This document shows, one piece after another, positions 16,245-22,878 of a DNA stretch of 40,960 bases. The stretch is from positions 1-40,960 of the forward strand of contig JACQGG010000148.1 in assembly GCA_016199665.1 (NCBI GenBank), read 5' to 3'. The position numbers and the translations under genes were made by a program. The notes beneath the pieces were generated by a model. The model saw nothing but the letters and a program-made list of their open reading frames with translations. It was not told the origin of the DNA and ran no database searches. Positions within the stretch are counted from its first letter, which is position 1. Each line of letters begins with the position of its first letter. Source of the DNA: Acidobacteriota bacterium. GTDB lineage: Bacteria > Acidobacteriota > UBA6911 > JACQSX01.

Positions 16245-16328
16245 TCAGGCCGCCGCTTTTCGCCAACCCGCCCGAAAACGCAGAGGCGGAAAACAACAGC
16301 AGCGGATGAGTTGCTCCAGTTGGACCAT
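16245..16328 (-). CDS. Polycysteine leader peptide
   Basis: The ORF has 27 codons and begins MVQLEQLIRCCCFPPLRF. The codons at 16299-16301, 16296-16298 and 16293-16295 are TGC, TGT, TGT. It ends at TGA 16245-16247, 36 bases before the terminator stem. An in-frame ATG at 16346 would lengthen it to 33 codons. Neither start has a strong ribosome site. Three adjacent cysteine codons are very unlikely by chance, and cysteine is the end product of the pathway encoded downstream. It is read as a sensing peptide whose translation, not its product, matters. Established precedent: polycysteine short ORFs act as cysteine-responsive attenuators in mycobacteria. Confidence 0.65.
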   Translation of the reverse strand: MVQLEQLIRCCCFPPLRFRAGWRKAAA

Positions 16329-16370
16329 ATACCCGACTAATCCCATCAAGATAATCAATATTCCAGTGAG

Positions 16371-16398
16371 ATTTTACCCTCCTACAGAGCAAAGTCAA
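16371..16398 (-). promoter_or_regulatory. Promoter of the sulfate assimilation operon
   Basis: On the minus strand TTGACT (16393-16398) and TAAAAT (16371-16376) are separated by 16 bases. This is the best sigma-70-like match near the operon and places transcription start near 16364. It lies in the divergent gap and would leave about 36 bases before the leader-peptide ATG. Confidence 0.65.
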
Positions 16399-16470
16399 GA
16401 AAATTTCTGAAAAGAGGCGAACTGAAATACTCGCCGAAGATCTCCGGTCCCAATGCTACAATCCGGCCCG

Positions 16471-17703
16471 ATGCGATGGGATGTGGTGATTGTCGGCGGA
16501 GGTCCGGCGGGAGCCACCGCCGCCATGCGCCTGGCGGGTAAAGCGCGGGTGCTGGTCCTGGACAAAGAGGCATTCCCGAGGGACAAGCCGTGCGGCGGCG
16601 GAATCAGCGCGCGCATTCTGCGGCGGTTTCCCGAACTCGCAAGCCTTCTCACAAAAATTCCGGTACGGACTGTAACTAAAGTTCGACTGCATGCGCCTTC
16701 CGGTTCCTGTTGCGCTTTCCAGCGGCCCGAGCCGATTTACTTCATGGTTCGACGTCTGGACTTTGATGCCCTGCTGTTGCGCGAAGCCGAAAGAAGAGGC
16801 GCCGTTGTCCAGACGGAAACGGTGACGAGTCTCCGGGTCTGCTCGGACGCGGTGACGGTGCAGACCCGGGAACAGGAACACATCGCTTCGCTGGTCATCG
16901 GATGCGATGGCGTCAATAGCGTCGTGGCGCGGGCTTCAGGCTTGCGTCCCCGCTGGCCGGAGTCCTGTTTGGCCATCGATATGATGGAGGAAACTCCTTA
17001 CAGCCGCCTGGACTTCCGCGAGCGCGACACCATGGAGGTCTTCTACGGCTACAATGGAGAACCCGGCTATGTCTACCTTTTTCCAAAGGCGGACCATATC
17101 AACGTCGGCATCGGATGGAAGATGCAGCATTTCAGGCGCCATAAGCCGGGGCCTCCCTATCGCCATCACAGGGCTCTGGTCGAGCTCTTGATTGCGAGCG
17201 GAAAGCTGCAAGGAGGCTCCGACCGGAGCTGCTTCCGGCCGTTCGTCATTCCCGTGGGAGGAGTCTGGCCGCGCACCTGCGCGGATCGCGTGCTGCTGTG
17301 CGGCGACGCAGCCGGCTTTGTCAACGCATTCACGGCGGAAGGAATCTACTACGCCATGGTTTCGGGCGACCTGGCGGCGCAGGCCACGCTGGAGGCTGCG
17401 CAGGCAGGGGCTTGGAGCAGGCGGCAGCTCGGACGCTACCCGCGGCTTTGGAAATGTGAAGTCGGACCGGAGCTTGAATTTTCCGTCAAGGTACAGCGGC
17501 TGCTTCTGAAAGACACTTCAAGAATAGATTGCATCGTGGAGGTTGCGCGCCGCAATCCCGATCTGCTGCAGAAGTTAGCCGGTTATGTCACCGGAGAAGT
17601 GGCGCACCGCTCCTTTCGGAGGTTCCTGTTTGGGTATTCCGTGCGGCGGCGCCTGCAGGATCTATTAGAATCTGGGAGGGGCGAATCGGGGCAGGCGGTG
17701 TGA
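16471..17703 (+). CDS. Geranylgeranyl-reductase-family FAD oxidoreductase
   Basis: The 410-residue protein starts MRWDVVIVGGGPAGATAAMR, an FAD-binding Rossmann motif at residues 4-16. It has the second flavin motif VLLCGDAAGFVNAFTAEGIY and a KPCGGGIS loop. KPCGGG(I/V)S is the mark of the geranylgeranyl reductase group, whose members reduce isoprenoid double bonds in prenyl chains of lipids, quinones or chlorophyll. The true substrate here is unknown; menaquinone or polyprenol saturation is possible. I chose the ATG at 16471 because the motif follows at once; an ATG six codons earlier (16453) is possible. It diverges from the sulfur operon and no functional link is visible. Confidence 0.85.
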   Translation: MRWDVVIVGGGPAGATAAMRLAGKARVLVLDKEAFPRDKPCGGGISARILRRFPELASLLTKIPVRTVTKVRLHAPSGSCCAFQRPEPIYFMVRRLDFDALLLREAERRGAVVQTETVTSLRVCSDAVTVQTREQEHIASLVIGCDGVNSVVARASGLRPRWPESCLAIDMMEETPYSRLDFRERDTMEVFYGYNGEPGYVYLFPKADHINVGIGWKMQHFRRHKPGPPYRHHRALVELLIASGKLQGGSDRSCFRPFVIPVGGVWPRTCADRVLLCGDAAGFVNAFTAEGIYYAMVSGDLAAQATLEAAQAGAWSRRQLGRYPRLWKCEVGPELEFSVKVQRLLLKDTSRIDCIVEVARRNPDLLQKLAGYVTGEVAHRSFRRFLFGYSVRRRLQDLLESGRGESGQAV

Positions 17704-18032
17704 CCCTCCGGCCCGTGCGCGGCACGGTTGAGGGAACCGATCAAGGTCTTTATTGGCTCCGTTACCAGGAAAATCATGAGAGCGGACGGGTTGTTCAACA
17801 CCGATATGTCATTGTCACAGCCGTCATGGTTTTCAACGCAGAGACGCCGAGGTCGCAGAGCAGGCGCAGAGGCGGCTGGAATAAGGAATTCTCCGTTGCA
17901 GGCGCTCGACGGGATTGCCCAGCCGAGAAGAGCCTACGGCGCGTCCGGATGGCGCCGCTGGGAACGGATAACTGGCCCGAGACAAGGACCCCTGCCATCC
18001 GTCATCCATCATCCGATCCCCGAGAGGCCTCT
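17704..18032. other. Gap between flavoprotein gene and rpiA
   Basis: The 329-base gap has no recognisable gene. It contains a CGCAGAG-type repeat (17837-17873) and a small GC hairpin at 17713-17727 without a U tract. An open frame in phase with rpiA runs through the whole gap, but its text is not protein-like. Confidence 0.5.
17837..17873 (+). repeat. CGCAGAG-type short dispersed repeat
   Basis: Three exact CGCAGAG copies start at 17837, 17854 and 17865, and a variant CGCCGAG starts at 17845. Tracts of 'aacgcagagacgcagaggtcgcagag' character occur between genes in many unrelated bacterial genomes. They are normally non-coding, so they argue against the upstream in-frame extension of rpiA. Confidence 0.6.
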
Positions 18033-18728
18033 ATGAAATGGACCGACAGTGCGACGTTTGAGTGGACTTCCAGGATTTCCAACTTTGAGGCCAAGCAGCA
18101 GGTGGCGCGAAGCGTGGCCGGCCAGGTGCGTTCCGGCCAGGTGATCGGCATCGGTTCCGGATCGACCGCCTACATTGCAATTCAGGAGATCGGACGGCGT
18201 CTGAAACAGGAGGGTCTGGATTTTCTGGGGATCCCAACGTCCCTGGAAGCCAGATTGGCGTGCGCCCAGGCCGGCATCGCCTGCACTTCCCTGCTGGAGC
18301 ATCGGCCGGACTGGGCGTTTGACGGCGCCGACGAAATCGACGGCGACGGGAACATGATCAAGGGCCGCGGCGGCGCATTCTACTCGGAGAAGCTGGTGGA
18401 CGGAGCGGCGGCGAAACTGTTTATCCTTGTGGATCGTTCCAAGCTGGTCCGGCGCCTGGGAACTCAGTTTGCCATCCCCGTGGAAGCGCATCCGCCGGCC
18501 GCACGGTGGGTGGAGCGGCAGATCCTGGCCCTGGGCGCAACCGAGATTGTCGCCCGCACCTCCGCGGGAAAGGACGGGCCGGTCTTTACCGAGCACGGCA
18601 ACGTGATCCTGGACGCGCGGTTCCCGGAAATCGGCCCAACCCTGGAAAAGGATCTCAAGTCCATTTGCGGCGTCATCGAGTCGGGGCTTTTCTGGGGCTT
18701 GAAGCCGGAAGTCGTGGTCGCAGACTGA
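18033..18728 (+). CDS. rpiA: Ribose-5-phosphate isomerase A
   Basis: The 231-residue protein interconverts ribose-5-phosphate and ribulose-5-phosphate in the non-oxidative pentose phosphate pathway. GIGSGSTAYIAI (39-50) is the phosphate loop. DGADEIDGDGNMIKGRGGA (97-115) contains the catalytic Asp and Glu and the substrate loop; here the loop is KGRGGA rather than the commoner KGGGGA. The end KSICGVIESGLFWGLKPEVV matches the family C-terminus. The ATG at 18033 is preceded by GAGAGG at good spacing and gives the usual length, so the longer open frame upstream is not used. The ABC transporter gene starts 13 bases later, possibly as a read-through unit. Confidence 0.95.
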   Translation: MKWTDSATFEWTSRISNFEAKQQVARSVAGQVRSGQVIGIGSGSTAYIAIQEIGRRLKQEGLDFLGIPTSLEARLACAQAGIACTSLLEHRPDWAFDGADEIDGDGNMIKGRGGAFYSEKLVDGAAAKLFILVDRSKLVRRLGTQFAIPVEAHPPAARWVERQILALGATEIVARTSAGKDGPVFTEHGNVILDARFPEIGPTLEKDLKSICGVIESGLFWGLKPEVVVAD

Positions 18729-18741
18729 GCTTGCGACATTC

Positions 18742-19422
18742 ATGATTGAACTGCGGCATGTCTCCAAGATCTTTCACCTTCAGAAACCGGTGGTCGCTCT
18801 TGACAACGTCAATCTTGCCATCGAGGCCGGAGAGATGGTTGCCGTCATGGGGTCCTCCGGCTCGGGCAAGAGCACGCTGCTGAATCTGATGGGGGGACTT
18901 GACCGCCCCAGCCAGGGGCAGGTCCTGCTCGGCGGGCATGATTTGACCACGCTGCGGGATGATGCCCTGACGGAACTTCGCCGAGAAAAGATTGGTTTCG
19001 TCTTCCAGTTCTTTAACCTGATTGCCACGCTTACCGCGCTGCAGAACGTCGCCCTTCCGTTCCTGCTGCGGGGCTTGGCGCGCGGGAAATCCGAGCAAAA
19101 AGCGCTGGCGCTGCTGGAGCTGGTCGGGCTCTCCGGCCGCTCCGCGCATTTGCCGGATGAACTCTCCGGCGGGGAGCAGCAGCGGGTTGCGATTGCCCGT
19201 GCCCTGGCCTTCTACCCGCCGGTGCTGCTTGCCGACGAGCCGACGGGGAACCTCGACTCCCACACCGGAATTGAAATCCTGACTCTGCTGCGCCAGGTCC
19301 GGGAGCAGTTCCGCGCAACCGTCGTCCTGGTCACTCACGACCCCGCGGCGGCGGCGCACTGCGAGCGGGTGCTGCACTTGAAGGACGGGCGCCTCTTGAG
19401 TGATTCAAATCGAAAATTCTAA
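18742..19422 (+). CDS. ABC transporter ATP-binding protein, LolD/MacB type
   Basis: The 226-residue ATPase has Walker A GSSGSGKST at 37-45, Q-loop VFQFFNLI, signature LSGGEQQRVAIARAL, Walker B VLLADEPTGNLDS, and the switch histidine in LVTHD. 'NLIATLTALQNVALP' and 'EPTGNLDS' are typical of the LolD/MacB/FtsE group, which pairs with FtsX-type permeases for lipoprotein release or peptide efflux rather than classical import. The TAA stop shares its last A with the ATG of the permease gene (TAATG), so translation is coupled. Confidence 0.93.
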   Translation: MIELRHVSKIFHLQKPVVALDNVNLAIEAGEMVAVMGSSGSGKSTLLNLMGGLDRPSQGQVLLGGHDLTTLRDDALTELRREKIGFVFQFFNLIATLTALQNVALPFLLRGLARGKSEQKALALLELVGLSGRSAHLPDELSGGEQQRVAIARALAFYPPVLLADEPTGNLDSHTGIEILTLLRQVREQFRATVVLVTHDPAAAAHCERVLHLKDGRLLSDSNRKF

Positions 19423-21977
19423 TGGCGCTCTGGCTGATCAGTTTTCAGAACTTCAAAATCCACTGGCTGAAGAACCTGCTGACAACGTTCGGGATCGTTT
19501 TGGGTGTGGCAGTTTTTTTCTCGATGAGAACGGCCAACCGGTCCCTGACCGGCGAGTTTCACAAGACGATCGACCGAATCGCCGGCAAGGCCCAGCTCCA
19601 GGTTACTGCCGGAGAGGCGGGGCTGCCTGAGGCAGCACTGGAGCAGGTGCAATCCGTTGCCGGAGTTGAAATCGCGGTCCCGGTCATTGAAGCTGTCGTT
19701 CAAAGCCAGTTCGGCGAGGAGGGGCGTCTGCTGCTGCTCGGGGTGGATTTCACCGGCGACAACCGTATGCGCGGCTATCAGATCGAAGAAGACGCCGGGA
19801 CCGAAATTGAAGATCCGCTGGGATTCCTGGCCCAGCCTGACTCCATCTGCCTGACCCGGGAATTTGCAAAGCGCAACAACCTCAAGTTGCAGGATGCCAT
19901 CGAGTTGGACACCGCCGCAGGACACAAGCGCTTTGTGGTCCGGGGTCTGGTCACACCGGGCAATCTCGCATCCGCGTTCGGCGGCAATATCGCCGTCATG
20001 GATATCTACGCGGCCCAGTTTGTGCTGAACCGGGGACCCAAATTCGATCGGATCGACATCGCCCTGCAGTCCGGCCAGAGATTAGACGCCGCGCAGCAGC
20101 ACCTGCAGAGGCGCCTGGGACCGGGACTCAAGGTGGAGACGCCCGACCAGCGAGGCCGGCAGATGGAGGCTCTGACGTCGGCCTTTACCGTGGGGCTGCT
20201 GTTCAGCAGCCTGGTCGCGCTGCTGGTCGGAGTATTTCTCATTTTCAACTCATTTGCCGTCGCTGTCACGCGCCGCCGCAAGGACATCGGTATTCTGCGG
20301 GCCCTGGGTGCGACGCGCCGTCAGGTCCAACTCCTGTTTCTGTCGGAAGCATTCTTTATGGGAGTTGTGGGCTCGGTGGCCGGCGTCGCCGCCGGCTGGG
20401 TGGGGGCTCGCGCCGTCATTTCCTTCATGGATCGGGTAATTCAAGGATCCTACAACGTCTCGGTTCGCACCGGCAGCGTTCAGGCAGAACCGCTGTTTAT
20501 AGGTCTCTCGGTTCTGCTTGGCATTGCCGCGTCGCTGCTGGGCGCGCTCATTCCCGCGCGCGCCGCCGCAAGAGTCGATCCGGTGCTGGCACTGCAGAAG
20601 GGAAAGCACCAGACACTGCTGGGGCGTGAAACCCGGGCGCGGCGCCTCATCGGCGGCGCGCTTCTGGTTCTGGCGCTGCTCCTTACCTTGACGCCGTGGG
20701 CCACACGGCGGAGCGTTCAATATCTGAACTTTGGGCTCGTGTTTGCAGGCCTGGCGCTGCTGGTTCCCTCGCTGGCCCACTGGCTGTCCCTGGCGCTGCG
20801 GGCGCCACTGAACCGCCTGTTTGGCGTCGAAGGCCTTCTGGCGTGTGACAGCCTCATCCAGGCGCCAAAGCGGACCTCTTCCACAGTTGCGGCGCTGATG
20901 TTCAGCCTGGCATTTGTCGTCTCCAACAGCACTTTCACTGCCAGCATCAAGCAGTCCTTTCGCAACTGGATGCAGCAGAGCATCAACGCGGACCTGTTTG
21001 TTACCACGTCAGAAAGCCTGACATCACGGATTTTCCACTTCCCGGCGTCGATGCGCGCTGAAATCGCGAGCATTCCAGGAATCCGGCAGGTCGATTCCGT
21101 GCGCATCATCAATCATGACTATCGCGGCAGCCCCATCATGATTTTCAGCGTTGAGATGGAATCGTATTTCCGGCGAGCCGCGTTCATTTTGCAGGAAGGA
21201 GACCGACAGGATGTCAGCAACCAGCTCACACACGCGGATGCCGTGCTTGTTTCAGGCAACTTCTCCGTCCTCTACAACGTGCACCGGGGCGATCGCGTCC
21301 AGCTTGCGACCCCTTCGGGCGCCGTGCCGTTCAAGGTCGCCGGCGTGATGGAGGATTATTCTTCGGATAAAGGAACCATCGCCATGGACCGGCAGACTTA
21401 TGTGCGACACTGGCGGGACGACCGGGTCGATACCTTCGACGTGATGCTGGTTCCCGGCGCCGGGCCGGATGCGATCAAGCGCCGGATCCTTACGACATTT
21501 CAGGATCAGAAGCGCCTGTTTGTCTTCACCAACGGAGAATTCCGCAGCAAGATTCTGGTTATCATTGATCAATTTTTCGCGCTGTCGTACGTTCAGGTCA
21601 TTGTGGCGATGGCGGTTGCAGTGCTGGGAATCGTCAACACACTGTTTATTTCGATTTCCGACCGGCGGCGCGACATCGGCATTATCAAAGTGGTCGGAGG
21701 GATGCGAAGGCAAATCCGCAAGCTGATTCTGCTGGAGGCATGCTGCATCTCGCTGATTGCAACGCTGCTGGGCGGCGCCGGTGGCGCGTACCTGGCCTAT
21801 TTCACTAACCGCACCATCGGTCTGAGCCTCACCGGCTGGTGGATTCCCTACAGCTTCGACTGGATTACGGCGCTGCTGCTGTTTCCGGTCATGACGGGGG
21901 TCGCCGCAGCGGCCGCCTGGTATCCGGCCAATACTGCAATCGGCTTGCCGCTGATTGACGCACTGGGATATGAGTAA
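19422..21977 (+). CDS. ABC transporter permease with two FtsX domains
   Basis: The 851-residue membrane protein has an N-terminal span at about 17-37 (NLLTTFGIVLGVAVFFSM) and a periplasmic MacB-like core. A first FtsX domain lies near 260-390 (TVGLLFSSLVALLVGVFLIF, RRKDIGILRALGATRRQVQL). A middle pair of spans follows. A second periplasmic region and a second FtsX domain are near 725-851 (DRRRDIGIIKVVGGMRRQIRK). The duplicated layout is that of ABC permeases of the lipoprotein-translocation or macrolide-export type that act as a single long chain. With the adjacent LolA-like protein and beta-barrel it probably moves a lipid or lipoprotein through the envelope. The substrate is unknown. Confidence 0.9.
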   Translation: MALWLISFQNFKIHWLKNLLTTFGIVLGVAVFFSMRTANRSLTGEFHKTIDRIAGKAQLQVTAGEAGLPEAALEQVQSVAGVEIAVPVIEAVVQSQFGEEGRLLLLGVDFTGDNRMRGYQIEEDAGTEIEDPLGFLAQPDSICLTREFAKRNNLKLQDAIELDTAAGHKRFVVRGLVTPGNLASAFGGNIAVMDIYAAQFVLNRGPKFDRIDIALQSGQRLDAAQQHLQRRLGPGLKVETPDQRGRQMEALTSAFTVGLLFSSLVALLVGVFLIFNSFAVAVTRRRKDIGILRALGATRRQVQLLFLSEAFFMGVVGSVAGVAAGWVGARAVISFMDRVIQGSYNVSVRTGSVQAEPLFIGLSVLLGIAASLLGALIPARAAARVDPVLALQKGKHQTLLGRETRARRLIGGALLVLALLLTLTPWATRRSVQYLNFGLVFAGLALLVPSLAHWLSLALRAPLNRLFGVEGLLACDSLIQAPKRTSSTVAALMFSLAFVVSNSTFTASIKQSFRNWMQQSINADLFVTTSESLTSRIFHFPASMRAEIASIPGIRQVDSVRIINHDYRGSPIMIFSVEMESYFRRAAFILQEGDRQDVSNQLTHADAVLVSGNFSVLYNVHRGDRVQLATPSGAVPFKVAGVMEDYSSDKGTIAMDRQTYVRHWRDDRVDTFDVMLVPGAGPDAIKRRILTTFQDQKRLFVFTNGEFRSKILVIIDQFFALSYVQVIVAMAVAVLGIVNTLFISISDRRRDIGIIKVVGGMRRQIRKLILLEACCISLIATLLGGAGGAYLAYFTNRTIGLSLTGWWIPYSFDWITALLLFPVMTGVAAAAAWYPANTAIGLPLIDALGYE

Positions 21978-22878
21978 GGCGAGCGACCCCGGGGAGAATC
22001 CGCGACAAATCCCGAGGAGGGGCGGCAGACCTCTGTGCCTGCTTTCTGCCCTCTGCCTTCCGCCTTCCGTTTTCCGCCTTTTAATTTCCAGTTTTCGCCT
22101 GCCGCTTTCCACTTTCTGCCTTCCGCTTTCCGTTTTATTGCTCGCGGGAGTCCCCCCGGGATCTGTCCGCGCGCAGGCGGCACTGGAAATCATGGAGAGG
22201 GTCGACCAGCAGGCGCGCTGCAGCAGCCGGCAATACACCGGCAGCCTGGAAGTTTATGATCGCGGCGGCAAGGTTCTGCGAAAGGCCTGGCTCTCCCGGC
22301 GCAAGGGATTTGGCGGAGAAAGCCGGTCACTGGTGCGCTTTACATCCCCTCCGGAAGTCAGGGGCGTCGGCCTCCTGGTACTGGCGCATCGCGGCGTTCC
22401 GTCCGACCAGTGGCTCTACACTCCGGCCATCAGGCGTGACCGCCGCATCGCGCCGCAGGATCGATCGGTCCGTTTTCTGGGCACCGATTTTTCGTATGAA
22501 GACATGCAGGAGCGAGAAGTTGCCGACTACCAATATTCTCTGATCGGGGAAGAAGCGTCCGGCGCCGGCAGTTTTTTCAAGATCCAGGCCGTTCCCAACA
22601 AGAATCTCAGATCCCAGTACGCCTACTTGTACGTCTGGGTAGACAAGAACTTGTTTGTTGTGACGCGCACGGAATTCTACAGGGATAAAGAGTTGAGCAA
22701 GACGCTGGCGGCCGGCAAGCTGGAGCGGATCCAGGGAATCTGGACTGCCCTCGAACTGGAAATGAAGGATCTCAAGCGTGGCAGCCGCACCGTTGTCAGG
22801 ATGTCGGATGTGCAATACAACAAGTTCCTGTCGGACGATCTCTTCACCCTCAGAAACCTCAGGGACGGCGATCGCTGA
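21970..22878 (+). CDS. LolA-like outer-membrane lipoprotein-sorting protein
   Basis: The 302-residue protein has an unusually long signal region (residues 18-60, RRGGRPLCLLSALCLPPSVF... to SVRAQA). The mature part begins ALEIMERVDQQARCSSRQYT. The mature sequence follows the LolA-like fold of exported proteins annotated as 'outer membrane lipoprotein-sorting protein'. It has RSLVRFTSPPEVRGVGLLVL, the WLYTPAIRRDRRI strand, FLGTDFSYEDMQ and the late VWVDKNLFVVTRTEFYRD strand. These proteins carry hydrophobic cargo in the periplasm. The ATG at 21970 overlaps the permease stop by eight bases; a TTG at 21955 is less likely. It sits between permease and barrel genes. Confidence 0.85.
   Translation: MSKASDPGENPRQIPRRGGRPLCLLSALCLPPSVFRLLISSFRLPLSTFCLPLSVLLLAGVPPGSVRAQAALEIMERVDQQARCSSRQYTGSLEVYDRGGKVLRKAWLSRRKGFGGESRSLVRFTSPPEVRGVGLLVLAHRGVPSDQWLYTPAIRRDRRIAPQDRSVRFLGTDFSYEDMQEREVADYQYSLIGEEASGAGSFFKIQAVPNKNLRSQYAYLYVWVDKNLFVVTRTEFYRDKELSKTLAAGKLERIQGIWTALELEMKDLKRGSRTVVRMSDVQYNKFLSDDLFTLRNLRDGDR
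22041..22136 (+). repeat. CTTTCCGCCTTCCG-type pyrimidine tract inside a signal peptide
   Basis: Degenerate tandem copies of a ctgccttccgctttccg-like unit run through about 96 bases, for example ctctgccttccgccttccg, then cactttctgccttccgc. Tracts of this kind are usually intergenic. Here the tract is in frame and supplies the leucine/serine/proline-rich hydrophobic stretch of the LolA-like protein's signal region. Confidence 0.5.

Larger units (their letters stand above)
16106..16364 (-). promoter_or_regulatory. Candidate cysteine attenuator leader of the sulfur operon
   Basis: On the minus strand the leader runs from the expected transcription start near 16364 to the sulfite reductase ATG. 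It holds a short ORF with three adjacent Cys codons (16293-16301) and four RNA segments. Segment 1 is CCGCC (16285-16289), segment 2 is 16267-16282, segment 3 is 16194-16210 and segment 4 is 16182-16190. Segments 3 and 4 form the terminator. Segment 2 pairs with segment 3 over TGCGTTTTC/GAAAACGCA plus GCGGG/CCCGC. Segment 1 can pair with the GGCGG inside segment 2. A ribosome stalled on the Cys codons would cover segment 1 and favour the 2:3 antiterminator. The pairings are read directly; the mechanism is inferred by analogy with amino-acid attenuators. Confidence 0.65.

Noticed and set aside
16121..16364. SAM or other sulfur riboswitch in the sir leader
   Set aside because: None of the conserved core strings of SAM-I-type riboswitches are seen; the Cys-codon ORF explains the terminator more simply.
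16216..16398. 60-codon minus-strand frame starting with TTG at 16398 as the leader peptide
   Set aside because: Its start is the -35 box of the operon promoter, so it would not be transcribed; the shorter CCC frame fits better.
17713..17727. Hairpin after the flavoprotein gene as a terminator
   Set aside because: Six-bp stem but no T run on either side.
17529..18032. N-terminal extension of rpiA from an upstream in-frame start
   Set aside because: It overlaps the flavoprotein gene and a CGCAGAG repeat; the ATG at 18033 has a ribosome site and gives the normal length.
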